Assembly (NCBI GenBank): GCA_963971535.1
Contig: OZ020589.1
Coordinates: 93,251,182 to 93,315,181 of the forward strand
Length of the DNA: 64,000 nucleotides
Reading direction: 5' to 3'
Source of the DNA: Notolepis coatsorum
Taxonomy: Eukaryota > Chordata > Actinopteri > Aulopiformes > Paralepididae
Position numbers and translations under genes: made by a program. Below the pieces are notes generated by a model that was not told the origin of the DNA, searched no databases, and saw only the letters and a program-made list of their open reading frames with translations. This document shows positions 19,907 through 32,429 of the stretch, one piece after another; within the stretch, counting starts at the first letter, position 1, and the number at the start of each line of letters is the position of its first letter.

Positions 19907-20700
19907 TTAAAAATGATCACAGTTCTGGTTTGCCTTAAGATGCAGTTTAAGATGGGTCTTGAACATGGAGTATGTAGGGCACTCTCTAATCACAACTGGC
20001 AGGCTATTCCAGTAGTTACCACTTTTAACAGAGAACACAGTTTTTGCAATGGTAGTATACCGAAAAGGCACCTTACAGTCCCCTCTACTGATGGCCCTGG
20101 TGGTAATGCCAGTGTCTGCTTTCTGTTGGATGAACTCATTCAATGGGGGAGGGGCAAGTCCATGCAGAACCTTGTACATGAAGCAAGTATATTTGAAAAC
20201 TTGGAAATTCTCGAAACTTAGCATGTTATGTTTTTCTAAAACATTACAGTGATGAAATGAAATTTGTTTCCTATCAAATACTTTTATGGCTTTTTTGTAG
20301 AGTAATTATATTGGTGTAAGAGTAGTGACATATAAAAGAGACCAGTTGATAAAACAGTAGGCCTACTCGATGTGTGATAAAATCATTGAATGCAGAAACA
20401 TCCTTGCAGCATTAACTGGCAGGCAGGGCCTGATCTGCCTGAAGTTTTCGATGTTAAACTTGACTGTTTGTCACTTTCTTCACATGACTTTTTGAAGGTC
20501 AATGTAGAGTCCAATGTGACCCCAAGATACTTGAATTAATGTACAATGTCCAGCTCCGCCTCTCCCAGAAACACATTAGAGTGAGTGACCTCTACTGGTG
20601 ACTTTGTGAACATCATACACACTGTTTTCTTGGTGTTAAGTGAAAGACATGCTTTTGTTAGCCAGTCTTGAATGAGACATGAGACATCAGTGAATGAGAT
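19907..20700 (-). pseudogene. LINE ORF2 remnant (RT C-terminal region)
   Basis: Pieces in different minus-strand frames give FKYLGVTLDSTLTFK (near 20480-20530), then a helical region, then a clean 3' terminal frame (19907-20224) with FMYKVLHGLAPPPLNEF and WNSLPVVIRE, ending in HLKANQNCDHF. These are typical of the end of fish L2-like LINE ORF2. Multiple stops separate the parts. The 3' end directly abuts the minisatellite at 19866, so its 3' tail may have been replaced or expanded there. Confidence 0.7.
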
Positions 20701-20753
20701 TCACGTTTCCTCCCAACCGCGAGTAGGCCTAGAAGCGCAGAAATGGAGAATGC

Positions 20754-20860
20754 AAAAAAAGAAAGGGTGGAGCTGAAAAAGCTAGAATTAAAAAACTAAA
20801 ATTGCTAGTAAAAGACGCAGAACAATGTTCTAAAATTACAGACATGTTTACCCGCTGCTG
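20754..20860 (+). pseudogene. hAT transposase N-terminal remnant
   Basis: One frame reads KKRKGGAEKARIKKLKLLV, then CSKITDMF. This is a basic stretch and short motif seen at the N-terminus of fish hAT/ZMYM-like transposases. About 35 codons are recognisable. A CTG repeat and loss of frame follow. There are no terminal repeats, so this is a relic. Confidence 0.5.
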
Positions 20861-20869
20861 CTGCTGCTA

Positions 20870-21870
20870 ATGATGATGAAGTTCAAGTGGAAGGAACCAA
20901 CAGTAACATGACAGGTGCATGCAGTAGCCTAGTGCATATTCTACTGTTGGTGTCTGCCGGTTCATGAGGGCTAGCTAGCCTATACTAGCTCTTGCAGTGA
21001 TTTCAGTCATTCTATTACAAGACAATGTGCTTTCCGTATTCCTGATTCCTTACAGCACGTGGACGTAAATAGTTGTGACTCGTGACGTTTTTTCTCTGAC
21101 TAAAAGTTTAGTTAGCAATGTTAGGACTAGTGCCCACCACAGCATCAGAAGCTAAAGTGCTAACCTAGAGAGCCAATCAGAACCTAGGACGGGCTGCAAA
21201 TTAATCGGCTACTAATATTATAATAGTAAATACTAAAATAAAATACTATTATGTTCCCTTCCAAATTTTCATGTTGATATAATATTGGTAATCTAATTGA
21301 TTGAATTGATTAGTTGCCATTTTACATGCTTAAATAAGATGTACCTTAGAATTCCCAACTGTTAGCCATGTTCTCGATCTGTATATGATTAGTCTCATCT
21401 ACATGTTTGTAAATAACCACAGCTAACTAGCTTAAGCTAACAACTAGGTCAACTACTACCCCGTAGTTAAACATATGTGATTGCATATAACAGCTAACTG
21501 CTACAGCTAAGTTGGTAGTTAGCCTATTCCATTAATGTTGAATGTATTTATGAAGGTTGTTGATGGTGGTTGGCGCTGATTAGCAGACATGATTCCGTCA
21601 GTCTGCCACAGGGCAGCTGTGTTTGCTGATGCTGCTCACAACCACCAGTAGTGTATGACTGTGTGAGTGTGAATGCTTGATGGTTTCTGTGAAGCGCTTT
21701 GTGGAACAATGCTGATATACAGTTAAGAATGAGTAATTCGCTTTTGGTTTTTAAGAAAAATTTGTAAAGCTATTTTTGAAAACTACAGGGGTGAATAATA
21801 CTGTTTTCTTTTGCTATTTTCTTTTAGAATACTGTTTTGGAGTCTTAATTTTTTTAATTATTTTTTTTTA
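20870..21870. other. No gene recognised
   Basis: AT-rich sequence with GCTAGC/GTTAGC-rich stretches. I see no coding frame, no terminal repeats and no tandem array. Confidence 0.5.
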
Positions 21871-21879
21871 TCCACTTTT

Positions 21880-22337
21880 TCTCCCATTTTCTACATTTTC
21901 TCCCATCCCAATTTCGTATCATCCAATTCAACCCTCCCCTGTCACGAACGCTGTTTCTTGCCTCCACAAGCCGGCTGCAATGTGGACTAAGTCATACATA
22001 GCACAAGTCCCCTCCGGTACTTGAGGTAACAGCAGTCGCATCTTTTCACCTGCGCAGCTCGATCTCTCAGTGGCGAGGAGTAACGCGTGGGAGGCTCACG
22101 CTGCCCCCGACACTTCCTGATTCTACTGCGCAGGCACACCAACCGACCTGTAGGAGTCGCTGTCCACAACGCCCAATCCCCACCCATCAGTTTCCCACCC
22201 CCTAATACGGCCAATGTGTATTAGTATGAACGACCAGCTAAACTGAAAGCAATGTGGAGCGCTGGGCTCGAACAGGCGAGCCCAGCGTCTCCAGTATTTG
22301 TGGCGAGCGCCTTGCCCACTACGCCACGTAGCCGCCA
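21880..22337 (-). mobile_element. tRNA-derived SINE
   Basis: On the minus strand the 5' end (22337) looks like a tRNA, with box A TGGCGTAGTGGG (22315-22326) and box B TGTTCGAGCCC (22264-22274), spaced as in an RNA polymerase III internal promoter. About 350 bp of unrelated body follows, then an A/G-rich tail (GGGAGAAAATG repeats, about 21880-21910). It encodes no protein and would depend on a LINE to move. I do not recognise the named family. Confidence 0.7.
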
Positions 22338-22476
22338 ATTTTTTTAATTTTTGTTAAGAATATAGGACAGGCATATATAAGCATTATGCTTCAGTCTGTA
22401 CCTTTTCAGTCACTGTAAAATCAAATATTGTTAAATGATGGGGTATATTGTATTGTGTGAGATGATGACTGAATAA

Positions 22477-22477
<1 letters not shown>

Positions 22478-22530
<53 letters not shown>
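22478..22530. repeat. (CTA)n trinucleotide repeat
   Basis: About 17 perfect CTA units. Confidence 0.95.
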
Positions 22531-22531
<1 letters not shown>

Positions 22532-22604
22532 TGGGTGTTTTCAAAAAGCTGAAAAACGCTGTATGAATTCAAGCCATTATTATTGATTGCTGATGTTCTT
22601 CTTA

Positions 22605-22835
22605 TGCAGTTGACTCTGAGGAAAGAGAGAGCGCCCAATCCAGCACAGCTGACCCTGAGGGGAGAGAGAGCGCCCAGTCCAGCACAGCTGACCCTGAGGG
22701 GAGAGAGAGAGCCCAGTCCAGACAGACAGACAGACACACAGAGAGAGAGACAGAGAGAGAGAGACACAGAGAGAGAGACACACAGAGAGAGGGAGAGACA
22801 GAGAGAGAGAGACACACACACAGTGAGACACATAC

Positions 22836-22916
<81 letters not shown>
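22605..22916. repeat. 39-bp tandem repeat followed by (GA)n array
   Basis: Three copies of a unit like CAGCTGACCCTGAGGGGAGA lie at 22605-22725. They pass into imperfect GACAGAGA/GACACA repeats and then about 38 perfect GA units (about 22839-22914). Open frames here are repeat artefacts. Confidence 0.9.
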
Positions 22917-22919
<3 letters not shown>

Positions 22920-23060
22920 CAGGCTCTTGGAATGGGTGTCTGGGAGGAAGTGGGGGGTCTTTCAATGTTGATTAAACGGCAAGCAACTAATGTCATGAGT
23001 GCCAAATTAAAGGACAATAAATCCAATCTAACTGAAATTGTGTAGCACAGACCTTTCTAT

Positions 23061-23434
23061 TAGGGATGCTCGATATTGGCTTTTTTACCGATACCGATAT
23101 ACCGATATTGTCCAACTCTTAATTTCCGATACTGATATCAACCGATATCAACCGATACCGATATATGCAGGGTTTCCCGCCCCAAGAAATGGAATAATTT
23201 CAGGTAATTAACATTACATATCTCTTGTTGTGGAATTAACACAACATTATGCATACTTTTGACAATAAATAAAATCAGAATTGGTTCTTACTTGCTTGCC
23301 TGGGTAAATAAAGGTTATAGAAATGTAAATAAAATATTATTTCTTTAAAACCGATACCGATATTTTTCGATATCACATTTTAATGCCGATATCGGCCGAT
23401 AATATCGGTAGGCCGATAATATCGGACATCCCTA
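23061..23434 (+). mobile_element. hAT-type MITE copy 2 (374 bp)
   Basis: Same family as 15219-15506 and 63467-63845. The ends are TAGGGATG and CATCCCTA, with a perfect 8-bp TSD CTTTCTAT (23053-23060 and 23435-23442). It retains the central region with an ATTAACATTACAT block that copy 1 lacks. Confidence 0.92.
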
Positions 23435-23716
23435 CTTTCTATGGATCAAAACCTCAATATTATTATGGTGTAGTTAATACTTCATGTATCCTTAATCCCT
23501 AGGCTAATGAGGCACTAAGATGTTAGTAAAAAAAAAACATATGCCAATGACGGGAAGTAACGGTATATGTATGTGTGTGTCTGTGTGTGTGTGTGTGTGC
23601 ACTGTGCATGAGTGCACATCTAGGGGCGGTGTGTAGATTTGGTCTCCCTGATGTTGACTCCTTAGCCACAGCCTTGGGTTGTTTAATACTGGACAAGTGT
23701 TTCATAACGCCCGTTG

Positions 23717-23890
23717 TGTGGGCCGGTTTCGGGGCCGGTGCGTGGGCCGGTGCGTGGGCCGGTGTGTGGGCTGGTGCGTCTGAATTTCCCGGGCTGAATT
23801 TGTGTCCCAGTCTGCCACTGGTTAAGGGGATGCAGACCAGAGAAAGACTTTCGTCTTGTTTACATTAGGGTCCCCCATTTTCAATTCATC
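23717..23890 (+). repeat. Dispersed repeat with an empty TTAA site
   Basis: A short GTGTGGGCCGGT-type array is followed by AATTTCCCGGGC and a block (23822-23890) whose complement recurs at about 55545-55617. At 23822-23825 there is a single TTAA exactly where the 55-kb copy carries the TTAA fold-back element. Confidence 0.65.
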
Positions 23891-24780
23891 ATAATCATCA
23901 TCATGTTGTTGTTGTTATTATTATAATTTCTTTGGTCCGCGGCACGGGGACTGTTAGTGCCGCTTGCGGTACATAGTAGATGTGTAACGTTGCGGGACCA
24001 CGCACATAATTCACACAGGACTGCATTGATGAAGACGCACATATTGGAATATAGAGCATACAATACTGGGACAAGCCGCCTATTTTATTGGAGCGACGTG
24101 CGCTCGATCGAGGCATGTTCCTGCCGGCACCGGGGGCAACAGAGAGCCACCGCGGGCTGTTATGTTTTCATTCATTGTTTTCTTTTGGACGATGTGGGCC
24201 CCTTGCGCTCGGTTCAGCCGACATCCACAACTTATCATTACCCGGCCCGAATAAGAACGATATGCGTCGGGCGCGTTGTCAGGATGGGGGGTGTGTGACA
24301 CTGACAAGCGGTCACTGCACTAATCATAGAACATTATGTTAATGAAATTGGAATAAGGATACTGCAGTTGCTATAAATAGGAGAAGCGGGTTGATAAAAC
24401 CAGCTGTTTTGTTTTTTCTTTTGATAAATGGGAGACGTTTTTATTTGCGCAGGCAGCGCCGCCACGCTCCGATGCAAGACGAGCATGCATTTCGCTGTCT
24501 ATTACGGCGGAGTAGTGAGCAATCATGGATCATACATTTAGTCATTTCACCTATTATTTGATTTTATTTGGGTTTATTACGGATCCCCTGGCTGCTGGTG
24601 CCATAAGCAGCCTGCTGGTCTTCCTGGGACGACGAGGAGGAACAATTATTATTGCAATTCTTTATTTTTTACAGTACCAAACACACAATGCATGATGGAA
24701 CTAACGATTTAAATGGCTGAAGTTACGTGCGTGCAAGCGGGGACGGTAAATAAAAGTAGACGTACTTTATGTGCTTTTAA
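23891..24780. other. No gene recognised
   Basis: No domain-bearing frame, tandem repeat or element boundary identified. A few short GC-rich patches are present. Confidence 0.45.
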
Positions 24781-25165
24781 TACCGTATTAAAGGTTATCT
24801 TTTTTTAAAGTGAATCTGCTGTAAATACAGCGGAGGTTTTGAGGCAGGTTATTCCAGGGAGTTAATGCTCTAAAAATAAAAGATCTCCTTAGAGCGTTGG
24901 TTTTAGGAACTGGCAATCCATGCTGCTGCACTGCTGGAACCTCTAGTGTACCCCTTATGTATGGGTACAGGAGTTTTACTGCTCATGACCAACTTGGACA
25001 GCATGAGTGTATTATAAGACATTCTATCTTCAGCGTTAAGCCAAGAGAGGCGTGCGTGCATACGACTCACATTAGACCGCAGCAGCCCATAGTACCAACC
25101 GAGAGGTCACCGCTGGCAGCGCCACATCGCAGAGCAATGGTCAAGATGCCATGTAACTATCTGAC
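24780..25165 (-). pseudogene. Possible LINE ORF2 C-terminal relic
   Basis: The minus strand contains RRSFIFRALTPWNNLPQNLR near 24840-24900. This resembles the conserved W-N-x-L-P motif near the end of LINE ORF2 proteins. The surroundings are broken by stops and no tail was found, so the identification is weak. Confidence 0.35.
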
Positions 25166-26240
25166 ATAAGAAGAGACAGGATTTTGAGGGCAAGTCTGCT
25201 ACGTACTGCCCAGTCATGCACAACTTTACACCACTCACAACTTCAGTATGTGCATTGTGTGATGGTGCAGCGTGAACGCGTCCCTCTCATATGTTTTGTA
25301 TTTTTCTTTCTACTCTTTTTGGGTTTTGAGTCTGATTCATTTTAAATTCGCCATTTTATTCTAATCTCTGTCTGGATGTCGTTTTAATGTGTTGGATTGA
25401 TTGCTAATGTTGGCGGGGAGGGCCGCTGTTCTATTCTTCTCTCTCTCTCTCTCTCTGTGACTCTGGGGCGGGCGGCGGACTTGATTCTGCTCGGATCCCA
25501 CGTGTTGTTCGGCCTGACAGACCCAATATCCTCTGTCAAAGGGGGGACGGGCCATGGTGACAGCTGGACCACACTGACAGTGACCGGTCCGGAAGCTCAT
25601 AGAGGAGAAGAGGTGGAGTATGAGACATTGGGACACTGAGTTGTGACGTTACATCCCCCGACGGCTCTGTGGTCGAGGTCCTGCTGGGCCTGGCGACCTG
25701 GGGTCATGGGCTAGCGCGGAGCAGCGGTGCAGAGGACCCCCCGCTGTGGAGCCATGGAGCGGTTTGGACGAATACGGGTCTGTCTTTGTCGGATATGTTT
25801 GTGTCGCTGATGCCAGTACTCACAGAGGACAAGGACTCCTCCTTCTTTCCGATGTTGAAGGGGGCGGCCGTTGGGATGGACGCTCGCTGAGGTTGACAGA
25901 GGACGTGCGCCGCTGCTACATCTCTCTGTATCCTCCTAAAAAGCCATCTCTCAGTATTCTACCAAGAGCCATGACAGTCCTCTCCCACAGTGCTATCTCT
26001 CCTCCCCTCTTCTACTCCTCCTCCCCCGTTTCCCTCTCTCCCCACTGACTGTACAGGAAGTGGAGGGCTGAGTGACCTCTGGGCTGTCCATTGCCACGTA
26101 TTACCAGATCGTGATATCAAGATATGGGAGGAAGCTATGCCTAGTCTCTCCTCACCAGATAACACGGACTCTCCTGTACCTGATACCGGGAGAAGAAGCC
26201 TCATACTATAGGACTCCAACCTGTTCCGGCTCTGTCTCCT
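25166..26240. other. No gene recognised upstream of the plus-strand LINE
   Basis: Short open frames (25669-25890, 25746-26048) show no domain I recognise. A TC microsatellite lies at about 25438-25456. Part of this could be LINE 5' sequence, but no endonuclease motif is visible. Confidence 0.4.
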
Positions 26241-28195
26241 ACTCTACCATCTCTCTCATCTCTTCGTTTGATGCTGGTAATAACAACACCAGCCCACAAG
26301 CCATGGCAATGGGGGGGGGGGGGGTCTGCTGCTGATGGAGACTCAGTGTTCAGGGTAACAGAACATGAGGTGAGGAGGACCTTTAAAAAAGTGAATATCA
26401 GGAAGGCAGCAGGACCGGATGGCATCCCCGGCCGCGTCCTAAAAGTCTGTGCCGACCAACTGGCCCCAGTATTCACTGACATATTTAACCTGTCCTTAGA
26501 ACAGGCTGTCATCCCCACCTGCCTGAAGAAGTCCACTATTATCCCTGTACCCAAAAAATCCAAGCCTGCTTGCCTCAACAACTACCGCCCTGTAGCTCTC
26601 ACCTCCATAGCCATGAAGTGCTTTGAGAAGCTAGTAAAGGGCTACATCTGCTCCTCCCTCCCCATCAACATGGACCCCCTGCAATTTGCATACCGCCCCA
26701 ACAGGTCCACGGAGGACGCCATAGCCCATGTGCTGCACACAGCAGCATCACACCTGGACAAGAGGAAGGGGAACTATGTGAGAATGCTATTCATCGACTA
26801 CAGCTCGGCATTCAATACCATAGTCCCCTCCAAACTCATAGCCAAGCTCAGGGACCTGGGCTTGAACTATGACCTCTGCCAGTGGGTCTTGGACTTCCTG
26901 ACGGGCAGACCCCAGGTGGTGAGAGCAGGCAACTGCACCTCCTCATCCATCACCCTCAACATAGGGGCCCCCCAGGGCTGTGTTCTGAGTCCCCTCCTCT
27001 ACTCCCTGTACACACACGACTGTGTGGCTCAGCGGAGTAGCAACACAATCATCAAATTTGCTGACGACACAGTGGTGGTGGGCCTGATCTCTGCAAACGA
27101 CGAGAGGGCCTACCTGGAAGAGGTCAAGGTCCTGGCGGGATGGTGCCAGGAAAACAGCCTCTCCCTGAACGTCAGCAAAACAAAGGAGATGATTGTGGAC
27201 TTCAGGAGGTCGGGGGTCAAGGACTACAGCCCCCTCAGCATCGACGGGGCACCGGTTGAGAGAGTGAACAGCTTTAAGTACCTCGGAGCCTACATATCCG
27301 AGGACTTGACATGGACCACACACATTGACAGTGTTGTGAAGAAGGCACGACAACGCCTCTACTTCCTCAGGCGCCTAAGGAAGTTCCAAGTCAGTCAGAA
27401 GATCCTTAAGAACTTCTACTCATGTACAATAGAGAGCATCCTGACTAGCAACATCACCTCCTGGTTTGGGAATAGCACTGCACAAGACCGAAGCAGACTA
27501 CAAAGAGTGACACGTTCAGCCGAACGCACAATTGGAGGGGGGCTCCCCACCCTCCAGAACATTTACAACAAGCGGTGCAGGGTCAAGGCTAAGAGAATCA
27601 TTAAGGACTCCAGTCACCCGAACAACTGCCTCTTTGAACTGCTGCGGTCAGGCAAGCGATACAGGAGTCTCAAGGCGAGCACAGAAAGACTCAGAAGAAG
27701 CTTCTATCCCCAGGCCATCAGGCTGCTCAACGAACAATGAACACTACACAACAACCATCAAACGCACATAGCACACACATCCACACGCACACACTCACTT
27801 TAAACAAACACACTGTAGCACCCACTCCCCACACTTTATATTTATTGATAAAGGATTTGCACTACAACTCGTACACCTTACTGTAAATTGTACCTAAATT
27901 GTACCTCATCCCATTTCTGCTTTGCACTATATAGTATTGTATATTAGTACACTGCATAGTATTGTATATTATATGGTAACTCAGTTACGTCTATTCTGCA
28001 TCGAACATTGTACATATGTCTATACTGAACACTGTGACCTCATTTTCTACTTCTAATTTACATGCTATACTATGTTATTTGATACGTATCTTGTCTAGCA
28101 CAGTCTCTGGAGCGTAACAGTAAGAAGCATTTTGTATAAAAGTATTCTGTACTTCTGTATGACAACTATTAAAGAAACTTGAAACTTGAAAAACT
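26240..28195 (+). mobile_element. L2/Rex1-type LINE, 5'-truncated copy
   Basis: Same family as the insertion at 2096-3608, with a longer coding part. It contains RT, a 3' UTR (27741-28170) and the tail of CTTGAAA-type short repeats at about 28171-28200. The 5' boundary is approximate: residues [12 protein letters not shown] (about 26265-26300) still look like this family, but no endonuclease domain lies upstream. A 14-G run (26311-26324) changes frame. Confidence 0.8.
26325..27740 (+). pseudogene. LINE ORF2: reverse transcriptase, open but lacking endonuclease
   Basis: A long frame open to the stop at 27738-27740 gives [45 protein letters not shown], the [10 protein letters not shown] loop, the catalytic FADDTVVV (about 27056-27080) and the C-terminal RLLNEQ. 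These are the successive RT blocks of L2/Rex1-type LINEs. The frame on paper starts at 26268, but the stretch before the G-run (26311-26324) is in the wrong phase, so a true start is not visible. Family members normally carry an N-terminal apurinic-type endonuclease, which is missing here, so autonomous movement is unlikely. Confidence 0.8.
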
Positions 28196-28481
28196 TGAAA
28201 CTCTCTCTCTGTCCCTCTCATTGACCGCACCCAACTCTCTCTCTCCTCTGGGCCCCCCATAAATGTGGTCACACTCCACAAGCCCAACTAGGTTAAGTGC
28301 AAGTCTGATGTATTAGTGTTGGTCATCCCATGCGTTGAACATTGTGATTAGAAATATGTCCAGAGATGTGCTGAGATCCATCGCGGACGTCGGACGGCAG
28401 TGTCCTGTGCCAAGGACGTTTTTTCCTGAACTTCAATATTAGGTATTTTTTGGCTTTTTAACAGGTTCATACTTAGTGAGG

Positions 28482-28700
28482 TTAAGATAAGATAAGATAA
28501 GATAAGATATTCCTTTATTAATCCCCTTGGGGAAATTCATGACACACACATACAGCTCAACGTCTCATTAATAATAACAACACATCACAATCATTACATT
28601 TTTACAGTAACAATGGCACAGCATAAATTCAACAGACATGTACATTTGTTGACACATGTCATCTAAAGGAGGCCTGAGACGCCGTATGCGATAGTCGGCA
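28482..28700 (-). mobile_element. LINE 3' end fragment with TTATC tail
   Basis: Plus-strand GATAA repeats (about 28484-28510) are followed by ATTCCTTTATTAATCCCCTT and GGGGAAATTC. This is the complement of a LINE 3' terminus with a TTATC tandem tail, comparable to 16722-16770. No coding part is recognisable. Confidence 0.55.
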
Positions 28701-30057
28701 GCATCAACACCGAGTACTAAAACAAGGCATCGTCGTGCCAGGTGGCGGGAGGGAGGGAGGGATGGAGGGATGGAGGGAGGGGAGGGATGGGGGAGACTGG
28801 GGGACAGGAATTTGGTAATGAAACAGTCTTAGGGCTCCCACCAACGCGCGTCGGAGGCAGCCGTCCTAGATAAGGCATAGGCGCCAGACATACTCACGGA
28901 GGGAGGAGTGGGTAGAGAATGGGGGTGGAGGGAGGGGGGAGGGGCGGGGGCCTCATCAATCTTATCGCCCCCAGACAGCACAGCTCGATCCTCCTTCCCC
29001 GGAATCGCCTCCCTGGAATCGCTCCCCCGCACCGACCTCGACCTTGGTTGGTTTCACAGCAGAATGGGATAGGGGGGGGGGGGTGATACATGCAGCTTAA
29101 GGCAAATTGCTGCCATGGTCAAAATTGGGTCAATTTAGTTTAATCATCATCACCATCATCATACCCCCTATTAGCACGGTACGGTGGCATCTTTATTTTC
29201 ACGTCTCTAATTTCCGACGTGATGTCCAGAATGGCCTGAGACCGCGACAGTTCCTCTGCGTGGTTAGAAGCAAGTCTCTCAAGAATTGTCTTCAAGCACG
29301 ATTGTTCATCTACATGGTAGATTTCGCCCCGTTCCAACATGGTCTTGGAGCTCAGTTGTTCATCAGGGTATACCGCAGGGTATTGAGTAGCATTGCTAGT
29401 GCCACAACAGTTTTATTTGAGGTCCATAACAGTACATTGTACTAAGCAATTGTTGGCTCATTAGTTTGTGATTCACATGCACTAAAATTCATCAGAATGC
29501 AGGAAATTAAGCCCAGACCCCCCGCTTAAAAAGTGGCCTGATTGGGGCTATATTTCGCGCTATATCTCCCGGTATGAATTATTTCCCCAGTCCGGCCCTG
29601 CCGTCAAGTGTTGTGGTAACGTCAGTTGGGTTGGTGTGCTGTTGTGCACAGCTAGCCCCTTTTGTGACTGCGATGTGCAAGCCAGGGGCTTTTGAGCATG
29701 AAATAAAATGTCTAACCTTACGTCGTAGTCCGGTGCGTTTTTGGAAACATTATAGACTATAGTCATAACAGATACACCTCTAACATGGGGCTGGCTGCTT
29801 TGAGCACACGCGCACACGGGGCTAACCGCTAACGTTAGCTAGCAAGCAGCTATAGCTAAAATGCTAACTAGAAGCTAACCACTGTATACAGTTCCAATAG
29901 ACTAACATACACCTCTGTGATTTAAATGTGTCCTTGCCTTAGACTCGAGGGTTGTACTAGGGTTGAATGCAGTTCCCCGTTGGTCAGTCTGTCTGTTTTC
30001 CATCTTCTGCTGTGTTTAACGTTATCTGTTTGCGAGTGCTTCCTTGACTGATGGCTA
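28700..30057. other. No gene recognised; GGGA-rich tract
   Basis: A purine-rich GGGA/GGAT repeat occupies about 28745-28800, and a 12-to-13-G run lies near 29071. A minus-strand frame at 29140-29340 (LERLASNHAEELSRSQAILD) has no family I can name and no clear ends. The rest shows nothing. Confidence 0.4.
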
Positions 30058-30202
30058 GTACCGGCGGACTTTTATTCAACATTCTATATTTCCGCGGGTT
30101 GGCGAGTACTGCTGGAACTTTTATTAAACATTATATATGTCCACGGGTTGGCCAGTACTGCGGGAACTTTTATTAAACATTCTACAGTATGTCCGCGGGT
30201 CT
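30058..30202. repeat. 49-bp tandem repeat, three units
   Basis: Units start at about 30058, 30106 and 30155, each GTACYG(C/G)(T/G)GG followed by ACTTTTATTMAACATT and GTCCRCGGGTTGG, with moderate divergence. Confidence 0.8.
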
Positions 30203-30710
30203 TGTGCAGTGCTCTCGTGGCACTGTCAACTCGCCACGACCAAGTGGATAGCGTGGCGCCGTGGCCCATTCAACTTAATACGTCACTCCTTTCTTTTTCT
30301 TTTTTTGCCACACAGGCCATCGCACCAGTGCTACTGAAGTCAATCCATTCATCGCACAGACTGACGTCAGTGTAGCACGTGCAACATATATATCGCACTG
30401 TACAGCCCTGCCTTCTAGCATGATGTCAGGTCAGTAGAATTTTTAAATAAGTCAGTACAAATTAATCAGAATGTTGCTCAATGTTGGGGTTTAAGGTTGA
30501 GGAACAGAGGGAGGGGGTAAGAAATGGAGAGTTGAAAAAGGAGTGAGAAATAGAAAGGATAGTAGAACATGTTTGTTCATTTAAAAGTGTTACAACATTT
30601 TTTGTACATATGTTATGAGGTGGTGAGCAACTTAACATTACACTCTGATTTATTGCTGTGATGTACTTTTATAATTAAATAAATACATTTCATATACATT
30701 TGAAATTCAT
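30203..30710. other. No gene recognised; left flank of the L1
   Basis: AT-rich flank. The last 10 bases before the L1 (30711-30720) form its target-site duplication. Confidence 0.5.
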
Positions 30711-30720
30711 GGTTTGTTGT
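30711..30720 (+). repeat. L1 target-site duplication, left copy
   Basis: GGTTTGTTGT, identical to 53981-53990, immediately outside the poly-T (poly-A complement) end of the LINE. Confidence 0.85.
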
Positions 30721-31003
30721 CTTTTTTTTTTTTTACACACTTTTTTATTATTTTTTTGACATGACATAAAACTAGACACACAAACATTAACAGTAAATAT
30801 CCACAATAAATCACAGGACTATACAGTCCAGTATTTGAATCAATATAAATGTAGGTTACGAGATATATACATAATACTTACAATACAATACAACACATTA
30901 TGCTCTTGCTCGCTCTTCTCCCCCCCCCCCCCCTCAGGACCCCCCTTGGATAATCCATCCATTATTTCGTTTCTAACCAAGGATTACAAATTCATATGCT
31001 AAC

Positions 31004-32429
31004 TGTAACTGAGGGGTACAATTCCCTGACTGTATTACTAGATATGATACTTACTACCACTACCTTTGTACTTTATATTCGGCCACCCAGTACTCGGCAT
31101 AAATATATTATGATGAACACTGTCACGTAGATGAAACGGATCCAACACAAATGTACGAATTAGAAATAGGTCTTTATTTCTACACAGCGATGGTGTGTAG
31201 AGCAAGCACTTAATCAAATCAATCACATTTATGAATGGGAATTAGTATGCACTTTTATGGCAAGAGTATTCGTCGGTATATCAATAGAGAATGTCCAATC
31301 TCTGAAGGCGCAGGTGGTACATATACGACCTGGAATAGTTAAGGAATAATAGCAATGATACTTTAATGATTATAGAACTGGATACACTAGGGGGGAATTC
31401 CGGTCGCTTGTAAGACAACTGGAGAAGGGGGGGGGGGGTAGAGTCTGGCTGTATCCGTCTGGCCGAGGGTATCCTGGGAGAACCCACGGTTGTGCGGCTC
31501 GGTGCCTCAGCGATCCTCGATCCACAGATGAAAGCAGTTGGACTCTCTGTGGGCCGGCTTCCTTCGGTCCACGATGGAGAGACGTGAAGCGACCTCGTTG
31601 TGTAGAGCGTCTCCTCACCTGTCGTCCTCTCCGGGGGGGGGTTTCCAACACACGGCAGTGTTGGTCTTTATCCATAGAATAATCACTGTATACAAAGCAT
31701 AATCCGTGCCTGGGAAGGCGGGCTGTCGTCGGTAGAATAATCCGGTATGCAGGTCCACTCGCTCGTCGGCTCTGGGGCTCCTCGGGTGCAGCCTCACATG
31801 GGGTCGGCCACCCTGGATAAGCAGCCAGTTCTCTGCCCGAAATGATGGGGTACTGACTACGATAGTATTCTCACCGCACGAAGCACTACATATGAATAGA
31901 CTATTATTAGCTTAATAGACTACGTCCAACTCGACGATATAGTGCCAAATATGACTATTCAAATATTAATATACACGATGTCTCAATACCGATGGTAGGC
32001 CGAACTTGGCCTTACTCCCACACGTGGCGTCGCGGGGAGGCTTTACGTCTGTCACTCTATTGGAGGGTAAGAAACTGGACTAAAAAGGAAGTCCTACTTT
32101 CGTAGCGCAGTATATATACGCACTATGAACAAATAGTACCGTTAGTGGTGCGGTAGCCAGATTCCTACGCGGAACTAGGACTTGTTCGTACATGTTGAGC
32201 GGTACGTTTGAACTGGGTCTGGGGGGTATGGCAGCCTGGCACCAAGGTCTCGACCAATAGTAGAATGGAGACTATTATGGGATGTTCAGTAGGCTAGAAT
32301 GGATATTCAATGCATATTGTACAAGGAATATACAAGGGATATCAAGGAATATTAGAGAATATACAAATACAATTAAATATATATATATAATAAATATATA
32401 TATTCGGTTTAATCTGGCCCTTCACAACA
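31004..32429 (-). repeat. BEL/Pao 3' LTR (1426 bp)
   Basis: Plus-strand TGTAACTGAG...CTTCACAACA. It matches 37546-38970 except for a few substitutions (for example near 31595, 31844 and 32205) and one extra G in the run at 31427-31438. Confidence 0.93.

Noticed and set aside
16376..20860. Considered the two hAT remnants as one interrupted transposase
   Set aside because: The C-terminal part lies upstream of the N-terminal part on the same strand, so they cannot be one collinear copy.
22250..22337. Considered as a functional tRNA gene
   Set aside because: Box A and box B are present, but the sequence continues into a SINE body with a purine tail, and a proper cloverleaf with paired acceptor stem was not evident.
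22384..23026. Ser-Leu and Arg-Glu repetitive frames around the GA array
   Set aside because: Microsatellite translation in different frames; no domain.
24780..26240. Searched for a host gene upstream of the plus-strand LINE
   Set aside because: No exon-like frame with a known domain; the frames near 25669-26048 overlap one another without support.
26943..27353. 136-codon antisense frame over the LINE RT, mirrored at 2967-3377
   Set aside because: It is the complement of a conserved RT segment. It recurs only because the LINE recurs.
31038..31797. Identical small frames in both BEL LTRs (for example 31038-31226 and 37580-37768)
   Set aside because: They are duplicated because the LTRs are duplicated. 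They have no recognisable product.
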